Of a stretch of DNA of 64,000 nucleotides, positions 34,711 through 46,000 are shown one piece after another; the stretch's first letter is position 1, and every line of letters starts with the position of its first letter. Position numbers and translations under genes: made by a program. The stretch comes from Carya illinoinensis. Lineage: Eukaryota > Streptophyta > Magnoliopsida > Fagales > Juglandaceae. The notes under the pieces were generated by a model, which saw only the letters and a program-made list of their open reading frames with translations, was not told the DNA's origin and did not search any database. Location of the stretch: the NCBI RefSeq assembly GCF_018687715.1, contig NC_056754.1:10883501-10947500 (forward strand). Direction: 5' to 3'.

Positions 34711-35640
34711 TCCTAACAAGAGATGTGAGAATTTTAAATAAATGATTTAAACCATAAAGGTGGAAGATATTTATAAGAATGCTCATTAAAAATATAAGTT
34801 AGTCTATGCTATTTAACATACTCAGAGCTACTTATCTCAGATAGAGTAAAGAAACCATAGTACTGATCATTAGGGGAAAAGTTTAAACTTAAAAGCTGGC
34901 TTGGATCGGTTTGGAATCAGTTTCTATATTTTAAAAACTGGCCAAATTTAGTCCGATTTTGGTTATGTGCTTTTTGGAACTGGACCAGTTTGAAAATATA
35001 TATAAGTTAAATTTTTAATATTATATAAAATATTTTTATATATGATTTTTATATATAATATATACTTATATATGAAAATTTCATATATAATTATATATCA
35101 TATAATTTTATATTATAATTTATAACATAAAGTTTTAATCTTAAATATGAACACTTATAATTTGTTTGATCATATGTTATAAGAGTTATAGCATTATATA
35201 GTTAACTTAATATGTTAGTATTAATACTATGATATTAGCATAATATTATAATTTATAGTAGTAACACTATAATACTATGATCTATTAATAAATAATATAT
35301 AATACAAATTGACACTTGATTAAAGTCAGAAAACGGGACCGGACCAGAGTTGATAAAACCAAAAGTACCGGTTTACAAAGATAATTGGTGCGGAATCGGT
35401 TCTTGAAAATGCAAAATTGGTATAATCAGTTTGGTTCAAAAATTCTACAAAACCAGACCAAAGCAGACCAGTTACACCCCTACTGATCATGTCATTCGAA
35501 AAGCAATTAGTAATGAGGGGGAATTACGTTTTCACCGATAAACTACCATATGTTTTCATTCTGTACCAACTACTAAAAGTTTGAATTTGCACCATCTACA
35601 AAGAATTAACAAACAAAAAAGAATGGGAAGTTAAAAATTA
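34711..35640. other. AT-rich spacer with a pronoun-like degenerate element
   Basis: About 34890-35485 starts with ggcttggatcggtttgga-like sequence and ends with aaccagaccaaagcagacc, followed by acacccctac. The two ends are roughly inverse-complementary (tggt-tggttt motifs), like the elements near 24.96 and 63.75 kb. No gene is seen. Confidence 0.45.
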
Positions 35641-35659
35641 ACAAAGGAAAAAGAATGGG

Positions 35660-36150
35660 AAGTCAATAATTAAAGCTGAGAAACTGCATGATCCTTTAGA
35701 TTCTAGTGAATATGAGATGTTGTTGGAACAACTGGATGATTTTTTAACTGGGATAAAATTCAGCTCAGAACTGTTAACAATAAACTCACAACAGACTTAA
35801 TTCGTAGAGAGAGAGTTTGAGGAAATGAACAGAAGATGCCTTGATGCATAAACTGTCCATAAGTTAGTAGATGATGTGGAAAGTGTGCTAAAACTGGGTG
35901 AAGATGAGATTAACTTGGATAAAACTCCTGCTTCTCATTAGGAGTCGGTGGTGTCTCTCTTCTTGTTCGGAAATTTAAGGAGCTTGATGCGCAGGTTGGC
36001 TTGTCTAGAGAAGAGTTTGGGTTCCAAGATGATTCAACTGACTGAATTGCAGGATAAGATACATCAGTTAAAATCCTTGTGCTTTGAGCACGAAAATGAG
36101 ATCTTTATTCTTAGGGATTGTTGAGTAGGACTACTCAATGGCTGGGAAGT
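35660..36150 (+). pseudogene. Fragment of a long coiled-coil protein gene, frameshifted
   Basis: Translation gives EKLHDPLDSSEYEMLLEQL, then KLVDDVESVLKLGEDEINL, then, in shifting frames, SLLVRKFKELDAQVGLSREE and SKMIQLTELQDKIHQLKSL, ending in EHENEIFILRD. Stop codons and at least two frameshifts break it. The pattern resembles a short piece of the giant plant coiled-coil proteins annotated as centromere-associated E/golgin-like (At4g31570 type). No introns are visible within the piece, so it could be a processed or transposon-carried copy. Assignment is from memory. Confidence 0.5.
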
Positions 36151-39100
36151 TACTAATTAAAGCTGGGAACTTAAGGGATAACACCAGGTGGGGGAAAAAA
36201 GAAGAAGAAGAAGCAAACAGATCCTTGAGAGCAGCCTCTTGATGCAAAGTTGCTCAAGGTAAGGTCCATATCTACAAGTTACTTTTCATGGAAGACACAT
36301 CCACCTTCATCATGGATTGTATCATAGTTGAAGGCTGGAAACCACATTCCAGAATTGGAGTGGTTTTTTTAGAGCATCTCTTCGCAATTTCAATTCTTTT
36401 ACCAGACACTACTAATATAGGTCTGCAGAAGGGAATGATTCATGCCTTCCAATGTATATATTGATTTGAATACTAAATATATAGTTTTAGAAATCAAAAA
36501 ACAAACTACGATACCACTATAAACTTCAAGTGGAGACTAATTTGATATTAGTCCAGCCCCTGCACATAATTCAAACTAGAATTACCATATTCTTCACCAT
36601 GCATGTATGATTAGCACACAGTAGAAGCCTGACAACTTCAATTGGACTTGCAGCACGATTTCTTCAGCATTAAACCCAGATCGCCACATAACTTAAGGTT
36701 CCCAAACTGTAATTATATAATCTAATACTGGTATTTTGAATAAATCCTACAAATTGATTGCACAAATTACCTCAAACAATTCAATTCGCGTACTAGTGCA
36801 AGATCATATAAGAAATTCCAAACCATAAACATTCAAATTGAAGTAATTCAAAGCCATACGTTAGTTGAAAACTCTACGCACAACATCTTCCCCATTTAAT
36901 AAAGCAAACCTCACAAAACTCTTCTAGTTATTCCCACGGTTATTCCCGCCACATAAACTTCGCTAAACAACATCCCAAATTGATTTAGAAATACGAAAAG
37001 AACTTTGAAGTCATAATCTACCACTTATTGAGGCTATTCCATCCAATCAGCTCCAATGGTTTCACAAAAAGCAAAGAAACTCAATAGTTAAATAATATCT
37101 AAAAAATCAGTGCCATAAATCAGAGTTCACAAACCGACAACGCCTAAACAGCACGAATAGAAACAACTCTTAGATTCAAAGTACCGAAGAAATACGACAT
37201 CTTTGGAATATATTCTAAAACTAATTAATGGAACATCGTCATCCATATTCCAGAATTCCATTTTCTGGATTAAAATAAAAAAATAAAAATAAAAATAAAA
37301 AAAATAAAAAAAAACAGAGAAAGAGAAAAAAAAATAAAAATAAAAAGGCGACGACGGTGAGAGAAGACGCCATCAGAAGATGACGGCATCGCTTTCAAGT
37401 AGATGTTCCATTATAATGAATTTTTATGCAATCTAATTAAATTTTGACCTAGTTAAGTTGATTTCACTTTTAACTAACTTTGTAGATAAAATAGATAAAT
37501 GGGAAAAGAGAAGAGAAAGCAAGGCTGCCTCTCCTCTCTCTGGCCAAAAAGTCAGATTTGGTCTTAGAGAGAGAGAGAGAGAGAGAGAGAGATATGTTGA
37601 CCTTAAAAAACAAAACTTGTCATGTACGTTGATGGTAGAACGTACTATTACCTTCTTTCTAATTCTAGACCAATATCTTCTTGACCTCGAAGCATGACAA
37701 AAATAGTAGTTCGCTAGCTCTGCTGATAGCAGTAGCAGGTCATTCTCATTCTTTCACTTTTAATCCGATTGGTTTCTGACAAAAAATCCTTTTGAATCCA
37801 ATGACACCGCCTGTATCTTGGGATGAAATTTGCGAGCCAAATATTTCCTCCCTGTTATCTAGAGAACGAACTAAAAAAAAACCCTCGCCTGGCCTTCGGC
37901 TACCTGAAAAGAAAAATAAACATCTTCATCACACCATATATAAACACGTAGTACTCTAGGTCAAGTATACTCCCAACTTATATGGGCCTAAGAAATGGGT
38001 TTAAGATTTAGGGTTTCGATGAGCCTTGACCTAAGGAATTATTCCAACAAGATATAGATACACCATAATTTGATTGGGCGAGTAATCCCAGATGGGAGAT
38101 TACTCTTAACACCAAAGAAATCCATGTCAAATGGCTAAAACAACCAAGGCTTGTCACTCCAAAAACACGATGTCTATATGCACGTTGACCAATATCATTT
38201 TCTTTTGACTCGGATGTATGTCATGTGTTTCAACTTGGTCCGTATCAACTCGATCGGTACAAAAGCAATATTGAGTTTGAGGAGGATCAACTAGACTCTA
38301 GCTCCAAACAAATCCATGTCAAACAATGGCAAAGAACCAATTAAGGCTTGTCACTCACAAAACACGATGCCTTTGATGCACGTTTACACAATTTTCGTGA
38401 CTCGCATGCATGTGTGTTTCAGCTTGGTCTGAATCGTTTGACTTACGCGTCAACGATATAAAACTTGTCAACTTGCCATGATATGATTAATTTGAATTAT
38501 GGATTAATACACATACAATTATTTCACAATAAAAAATATGATTACATCACTATATTAAAATAAATTTTAATTTTACATAATTAGCTTTCATTGAAGATCA
38601 TAGATCAGTTATATTAATAAAATATTTTTAAAAGGAATATTATCAGTTTATCATTTTTCTTGAAACATAAATAGCTAGGTGTGATTAAGGCCGAGTAGTT
38701 ATACCGTGATAGAAAGAAATAAGATATTAATGCCCATTGAATTGTCCCGGATTAATTATTTTCCTATTAAATTTGATATGGTACTTTAATATACATAGAC
38801 AGAGAAAAGAATTAAATTATCAAAAGATCATGACTTGCACCATTGCACGATAGCTAGGGAAAATGGGGAAAAAAAAAATAAATAAATAAAATGACAACTT
38901 ACACAATAAACTGATCATAATGGGCGTAGACGTTAGTCTTCCAGCACATTTCTCCACCAAACAAAACTCATTTGACCCTCGTGATCAATTTTATTTATTT
39001 ATTTATTTATTTAAATCAATCCTCAATATATTAATGAATGTGGAAAGTCGGACATTTTAATCTTCCACAAGCTCGTGTACAATTAAAATATATATTTAAC

Positions 39101-39540
39101 GATGGAGAGGAAACAATTAATTAATTCTTCTTTAAGAGGAAGATAATATTATTAATAAAACTAAAGATACGAAAGAGGAATATTGAGGGCATCAAAATTT
39201 CAACAAACATCGATACCAATAATTATAAGGTAGAGAGTAGATCAAATAGATAAAGAAGAAGGGATTCAAACCAACCCAAAAAAGATAAACAAGTCAAGAT
39301 TAAATATTAGATGATCCCATGATCCCATTCCATTTTTTATGAGTATTACTACATGATCTACAAATAAATTATACAAAAATATCTCAGAAACTGACATGAT
39401 TTCATTTGAGTTATTAGATCTATTTTTATAATAAAGTAATTTTATAATATAACAAATCATATAGAGACAAGTCAATTTATGAAATGATTTTTATATAATC
39501 TTTTTATCACTAAAGTATTTCCCATTTTTTATTGGCTGAA
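36151..39540. other. Spacer with one diverged tandem duplication
   Basis: No gene is supported. The stretch holds an (A)n/(AAAAT)n-rich tract near 37270-37350, a (GA)n tract at 37566-37592, a diverged direct duplication at about 38112-38440 and an (ATTT)n tract near 38990-39013. Confidence 0.5.
38112..38440. repeat. Diverged tandem duplication of about 190 bp
   Basis: Copy 1 (about 38112-38250) and copy 2 (about 38304-38440) share, in order, aatccatgtcaaa, aaggcttgtcactc, aaacacgatg, gcacgtt, gactcg-atg and ttggtc. They differ by many substitutions and small gaps. Confidence 0.7.
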
Positions 39541-39542
39541 CT

Positions 39543-40027
39543 ACTATATATATTCCCCACCTCTCAATTGGGCCTCACGCACGTTTCTTTCTCTTCTGTC
39601 AATTTCCATACCTGTCTCCGCCATTTTCTTTTTCTTGCGTTTCCGAGTGTAACCCGCAGACTGTTTTGTGTCCTTTCCATTTTCTGTGTATTCTCGAATC
39701 TCTCTCGATCTTATTGCTAATTCATCCACCATCTTGTAATTTTCTCCATCAAGTCCATTTTCCTACTCGGCCTGCACAAGAACTGCAACCGAAGTCTTCA
39801 AGCCAGAGCTAAATTGTATCTCATCTTTGTCCACATATATCTTCCTACACAATTTCATGTAATTCAGCAAAACCCAAGTTAACAAGATTCATTGGGCTTC
39901 CGAGACCAACTCAAAACTTCTCGTTGGAAAGCTCTAATCAACCAAAGGGTAGGTCAGAATATAGTCGAGGAAGCTAGGCCTGACGTGTTTTGTGTGTGGT
40001 GTTTCTTTTGTCCTGCCCCAATATTGT
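39543..40027 (+). promoter_or_regulatory. Core promoter and 5' leader of the glycosyltransferase gene
   Basis: A TATA box (ctatatatatt, about 39543-39553) is followed about 30 bp later by a CT-rich leader that runs to the ATG at 40028. No intron in the leader is obvious. Confidence 0.5.
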
Positions 40028-43000
40028 ATGAAGAGGTTTCAGAGTAAGCCATGGCAGGAGTACTTGGGGCATGATACTGGTTTCAAAAGCATGAACTGGC
40101 GATCGTATATGAGGTCAGCTGCTGCTGGGTCCTCCGGTATCTTACTCTCCTTTGTCTTCCTCTTGGGGTTTTCATTTGTCTTCACCCGCCTCTCTGACGT
40201 CGCTCATGTAAGTTTGACTATTCCCGGCCTCTTATTCTTAGATTCATCGGTCTACGAATCTTATTTTTTTGTCAATATCAATATATATATGCCATGATGC
40301 CTGCCAAACTCGACAATTGGAATCCTCGGTTATTTGTTTTGCAAATATTATAACGTATGGAGCAAATCGAATGACTCAATCCCAATTATATATTCATATA
40401 ATAATCACTAAAGTTGGGGGACCCCGAATCCAAACTCAACTGCTCAGAATGTAACAATGGATAGACTGTTTTTTCTGTTTCTCAGAAAGAAATTAACAAT
40501 GGGGTTGGTAGGGGCACTCGTAGACACATAAAGTTAAAAGGGGTGGTTGGTCCGACCACTTTGGTTGAGGATGTTCCAAGCCATCTTCGCTTCCATTGGG
40601 AGGTTGCCTTAGTGCGCACCCCCTATCGAAGGTAGACAATTAAGCACTTCATTACCTCTGGGGGGAGACAATTATGTATCTATAGAAACACTTATTAGCT
40701 AGGCGACTTCAATGGTAGATTATACGTAGCTATCACTCTTATATTATTATAATATATCATATAATTAAAATTATTTATTTTAACTGAAATAGTATTCTAT
40801 GATTGGTTATATTTATACATGACCATACTGCATATAATAATAATTTTTTCAACTAAAGACACTGTTTGTGTAATATGGCCTGGGCCTTAAATATTTTACT
40901 TGTCTTTGGGACGTTATTCATAATTATTGAGAGGAAGACACTAATAAATCTTAATCTCGAATAATAGATTTAGGTGCGTACGTAATGTAAGGATCGTAAT
41001 TTGTTATTGATTATCCACTTTTTTTGATGAATTAACTACTTCGTTGGAACATTTTTTTTTTTGGGACCATTTGTTACGAATTTGAATTTTCATAGACATC
41101 AATATGTTAGTTATGAATTAATTAGAATATGGTACTAAAGACTTTGTGTTCCTTGTCACAGAGTGTAACAAGAGGTACTTCAGCTTCAAAGCCTACACTA
41201 TCCAAGACAGCATCCTACTTATACCCGCAAAAAAACCTTGATATCCCTAAAAATGCCTCGAAACAAATTGAGATCCCACTCGATTGCCCAGCCTACAACC
41301 ACACACAAACTTGTCCTAATTCAAACTACCCAAACATCCTCGACCCCGAAGAATATCGCGACCATTCATCAGCCCTCACGTGTCCAGACTACTTCCGTTG
41401 GATCCACGAAGATCTACGGCCCTGGGCCCACACAGGGATCACAAGGGAGACGTTGGAGAGAGCTAAAACGACGTCGACTTTTAGGCTGATAATAGTGGAG
41501 GGGAAGGTTTACGTGGAGAAATATCGTAAGGCGTTTCAGACAAGAGATGTTTTTACGCTGTGGGGGATCATACAGATGCTACGGAGGTATCCAGGGAAAG
41601 TGCCAAACTTGGAGCTTATTTTTGATTGTGGCGATCGGCCGAATATCAGGAAAAGCAATTATCAAGGGCACAATGCCACATGCCCACCGCCCCTCTTTCG
41701 TTATTGTGGGGCTGATGATGCACTGGATATTCCTTTCCCAGATTGGTCCTTTTGGGGATGGTAAGATTATCATAAATCTCTTTCTTTTTCTTCTTCTTCT
41801 ACTTCTTTTGGTGTTCTTTCTCCTTTTACTTTTAAACAATGTAAATCACATATTAATAATAGGGTAATACTACGTACAATTACTTTTACGTATTTTTTAC
41901 ATACTCCACTGATATAATTGGTTAGATTAATTTCTTTTAGTATACAACCAATCATATCAGTTGAATGCATAAAAGAGTATGTAAAAGTAACTGTATATAG
42001 AATTTTTGTTAATAATAACATTAACGATACTTGATAAATAAGATAAGATGAAAATTTTGTGAATAGTTATAAGATGGTTTAATTTATGAATAGTAATATG
42101 ATAGTTTGAGTTAATTATTTATTAGGTTTTGAGAAAAGAGAGAGAAAGTTAAATAAAAAATATTATAAAATTAAAATATTGTTAGATTATAATTTTTTAA
42201 TATTATTTTTATTTTGAGATTTAAAAATGCTGAATTGTTTTTATTATTTATTTATTTGAAAGTGGAAAAGTTATAATAATTAGTTTGAAAGTATTTGTGT
42301 TTGAATAATATTTGACAAAAATGAGATGAGATAGGATGAAAAACTTTTCCAAATATACCTAAAGGTTAAACAGCAGAAAATTGGAATGAAATTTAGGCCC
42401 CGTTTAAAATTTAGACTAAATTGAGATTTTAATTTTAAACTGAGTTTAACATTCAAATACTTAATTTTAAAATCATTAAACTTATCTCAACTCAAAACTT
42501 CTTTACATGTGGAACCTATAATATTTTTCAATTTAACATCTTTTTACAAGCAGAACCAACAACCTTTTTTAATTTCTCATAAATATATTTAAACACATTA
42601 AAATTCATTTTAAATAAACATTACAAAATTTACTCTACTGTCTTAAAATATTACTATTTATAACAAATTTAGATCTACATCCAAACGAGATGGTCGGGCA
42701 GTAGCTCCAAAAGTAGAGCCACCGCCCTGAGCCCACGTTCCTAAAATGTTACGTGGTATATATGTGTTTTTTTTTTTTTAATTAACTTTTTTTTTTCCAG
42801 AAAATTTCAGGACTTAGGTTTTTAAGAAAAATGCAGGGGCTAACTTTTAAGTTTCAGCAGAAATATAAATGTAGAAAACTTCAAACTTTATATAAAAGTA
42901 AAATAGGGTAAATATAGATTTTTGGGGAGTCAAGAAATGATTTAAAAAATTATAATGAAAATAGATTATTTTCTTTAAAATAGGGAAATACAGTGGATAA

Positions 43001-45057
43001 TCTTAGCTATAGGAGGAAGTGAATTAAATATCTAGATATAAAGTTTTTATTTGGTGACATTTAATTCCCTCAAAATTCCTTAATTAAATGGCATATATGC
43101 ACCGCTGTGTAGGCCTGAGGTCAATATAAAGCCTTGGGAAATATTGTTGAAGGACATAGAAGAAGGAAACAAGAAGAAACGATGGATGGATAGGGAACCA
43201 TATGCTTACTGGAAGGGTAATCCGTTAGTTTCTCTATCGAGGCATCAGCTCCTCAAATGTAATGTTTCGGACACTCAGGATTGGAATGCTCGCATATATG
43301 TCCAGGTAACTTTCTATATATATTTTTTTCCTACTTTTATTTGTGAGGTGAATACGAACCGAAGGAACAAACAAAAGAAAAGAACAGCATTTTGGGCCTA
43401 ATTTATAAGAGTTTACACACCAAATTCTCACCTTCAATCTCATTTTGGGTATTTTTTATACACCAAAACATATTTTACACGTCAAAATAATTCTTTTTTT
43501 TTTATCTCTTAGAATAATTTTCATAAAATAATTTATATTTAGATTTAAAAAATAAAAAATACAAGAAATTTGACCGGAAAATCCCGACAATAAATAAGAG
43601 TAAAGGGATGTACACATCATTTTCCCTTAGGAAAAGAGAGCAACAATAAAGAAGAGCAAAGATGTGTTGTCACTCGTGACTAGTAACAGAAATTAGGTGG
43701 CAACTTTCTCCTTATATATTACAAACCCATTTGCAGGACTGGAAGCGAGAATCACGGGAAGGGTACAAGCAATCAGACTTGGCTAGCCAATGCACTCATA
43801 GGTACTGAAAAAAATAAAGAAATTTCCCCTACCTTTCTGCTATTGTGGGTGGCAAGAGTTTTTATTTTATTTTTTATTTTTTTTCTTCTAAGTAACGTTA
43901 GATATACTTTTAGCATGTATAATTTCTCTATACTCACTTTAAAAAAAAGTAGTATATAATATTAAAAATAGAATTTTTTCATATAAGTTTTAGAATTATT
44001 CACTTTTTTTCAAAAAGAGTATGCGAGAGGTACACATTTCGAAACTGCAAATATCATTTATCTTGTTTACAATATTTCATGCACGCTCACTTTATCATCC
44101 ATGCCGTTTCACTTTTACGATTTATCTTCGTTTCTTCCTGTCATACATATATACTACATATATGCAGGTATAAGATCTATATGGAGGGCATTGCCTGGTC
44201 TGTGAGTGAAAAGTACATTCTTGCCTGCGATTCTGTTAGCTTACTGGTAAAACCCCACTATCATGATTTCTTCACGAGAAGTTTGATGCCATTGCACCAC
44301 TACTGGCCTACAAGGGATGATGACAAATGCAGATCTATTGCGTTTGCTGTCGACTGGGGCAACACCCATAAACAAAAGGTATGTATGTATTCTTATTATT
44401 CTTATTATTATTATTATTATTACTACTTGAGCTTGACGTTGATGAGCAGATCATGTCAAATTATGCGATCATTTTATAAGTTCTTTAATTCGCAATGTTA
44501 TAATTCTTAAAGTGAAAGCTTTGTTTCAGTTTTACGTTAGCCCTCGGGTACGTACATAGGAATCATGGTGCATGTAAAGGATACAACCCAGGAAGAATTG
44601 AATTTTCAGCCCAATTTTGGGTCAACTTTGATTGCATGTTTCATACTTCTCTTATTAATAATAACTTCCGCTTGATTATTCTTGGATTATTCAGGCGCAA
44701 GGAATTGGGAAGGCAGCCACTAAATTCGTTCAAGAGGAGTTGAAGATGGAATATGTCTATGATTACATGTTTCATCTTTTGAATGAGTATGCTAAGCTAT
44801 TAACATTCAAGCCCATTAGACCTACAAATGCTGTTGAACTCTGTGCAGAGACAATAGCTTGCCCAGCACAAGGATTGCAGAAGAAATTCCTTATGGAATC
44901 AATGGTAAAAGGCCCCACATACTCAAGCCCATGCACTATGCCTCCTCCATATGATGCCTCGTCTCTTCATGCCTTCTTGAAGAGAAAGGAAAGCTCCATA
45001 AAACAAGTGGAATTATGGGAGAATAATTTTTGGGTAAATCGAACCAAGCAGTCTTAG
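40028..45057 (+). CDS. O-glycosyltransferase, rumi/POGLUT-like (DUF821/CAP10 family)
   Basis: Six exons: 40028-40207, 41162-41760, 43113-43305, 43737-43801, 44168-44378 and 44695-45057. The product is 536 aa, with GT-AG introns and consistent phases. Residues about 35-55 (SSGILLSFVFLLGFSFVF) are a single N-terminal signal anchor, giving a type II Golgi/ER topology. The catalytic region has LELIFDCGDRP, RYCGADDALDIPFPDWSFWG, PYAYWKGNP, DWKRESREGYK, HRYKIYMEGIAWSVSEKYIL and FAVDWGNTHKQKAQGIG. These are the CAP10/DUF821 landmarks shared with Drosophila rumi and the plant family. Five N-glycosylation sequons (NAS, NHT, NAT, NVS and NRT) fit a lumenal domain. Rumi adds glucose or xylose to EGF repeats; plant substrates are not established, so the reaction here is unknown. 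The ATG at 40028 is the first in the frame; earlier codons begin with GTG. Intron 2 (1352 bp) is packed with MITE-like sequences. Confidence 0.92.
41853..42017. mobile_element. MITE of 147 bp with 9-bp target-site duplication, in intron 2
   Basis: The element at 41862-42008 is flanked by ttaataata at 41853-41861 and 42009-42017. Its ends are inverted: tacaattacttttacgtatt on the left and gtatgtaaaagtaactgtat on the right, and the middle (ctgatataattggtt / ccaatcatatcag) continues the palindrome. A 9-bp duplication suggests Mutator-like or related elements. The same family is at about 13822 and 26236. Confidence 0.8.
42030..42345. mobile_element. Small AT-rich non-autonomous element (agatgagatgag family)
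   Basis: It runs from about taagatgaaaattttgtga to aaatgagatgagataggatg. The internal order (aataaaaaatattataaaa, ttgttagattataattttt, gagatttaaaaatgctgaa) matches shorter or worn copies near 14000-14180 and 24715-24905. It lies in intron 2 of the glycosyltransferase gene. Its ends are not clearly defined. Confidence 0.55.
42396..42690. mobile_element. Possible hAT-type MITE with ggccccgttt end
   Basis: It starts ggccccgtttaaaatttag and, near its right end, has catccaaacgagatggtc. In many plants a 'ggccccgtttgg ... ccaaacggggcc' pair marks abundant hAT-like MITEs; here the right end has decayed. No target-site duplication was found. Confidence 0.45.
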
Positions 45058-45737
45058 AAGGTTTCTTCTTGAGTTTATAGGCATTATGCTCGTGAGGATT
45101 CAGAATTCCTAGAAATGTTAGACAGGCAACATTAAATCATAAATGAGTCCATGTTGGTATTTTTTAATAGACAGAAATAATTTTAATCTTTCTTGGCATG
45201 ACCATTGCTTTTGTAGATTTTTTGTTGAGGAAGATTTATACGTTTCATTAATTCTTTCCGCATTCAAAGTGAATAACAGTAAAATCTTTATACATTTACC
45301 AGCTTACTCTCAACCGATAGGGAAAAAGAATATAGCCTCACTACAAGAAATATTGTATTTTTCTATGAATGTTCAAAAAACATTCTTTTTGTGGAAAAAA
45401 CTATGTTCTCACAAATTTTATTAATGAAAGACTCGTGGAATATAAGTCGTTACAAAAATATTTTATCCCACAAAAGGTCCAAGTCGTGGGAAATACTTGG
45501 GTGTTCCCATGACAAATCCAATGACAATAGCCTACTAATCAACTCAAGATTATGTTTAATTACTTTTATTATTGCTCATGGGAATATGACAAATTATCGC
45601 GAGAGGTACTAGTGAGTATTAGTATTACCCACTAGAACATTTGGTGGAAAAACCTTCTTTTGGAAAAACAGGTAATTGCCACAAGATTTATTTGCAGCAA
45701 ATGCTAAAAGAATTTAGAAAAATTAAAATTGTAAAAG

Positions 45738-45800
<63 letters not shown>

Positions 45801-46000
45801 CCAAAAATAATCATAAAAAATTGTCTTATGTAAGCTAAAAAACTATATTCAAACCCTGGAGATTCAAATTAATACTAACAACAATTTAAAAAAAAAAACA
45901 AAAAACTAAATTTTTGTTAACATGTTTACAAGAAAAACTCCTAATGAGAATCCAAGAGTAAGAAAGAGTTTAGTGCTTTTGCACTAATGAGAACATTCAA
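45058..46000. other. Spacer with a CACTA-like end and (GA)n tract
   Basis: The sequence cactacaagaaatattg at about 45339 matches the usual start of plant CACTA transposons. It is followed by short repeated phrases (cgtggaatataagtcg, gtccaagtcgtggg). No matching right end (ctt gta gtg) was found. A (GA)n microsatellite occupies 45740-45796. Confidence 0.4.

Noticed and set aside
39532..39732. Short frames on both strands in the leader of the glycosyltransferase gene
   Set aside because: They lie in a CT-rich 5' UTR, lack an ATG start or homology, and are not needed by the gene model.
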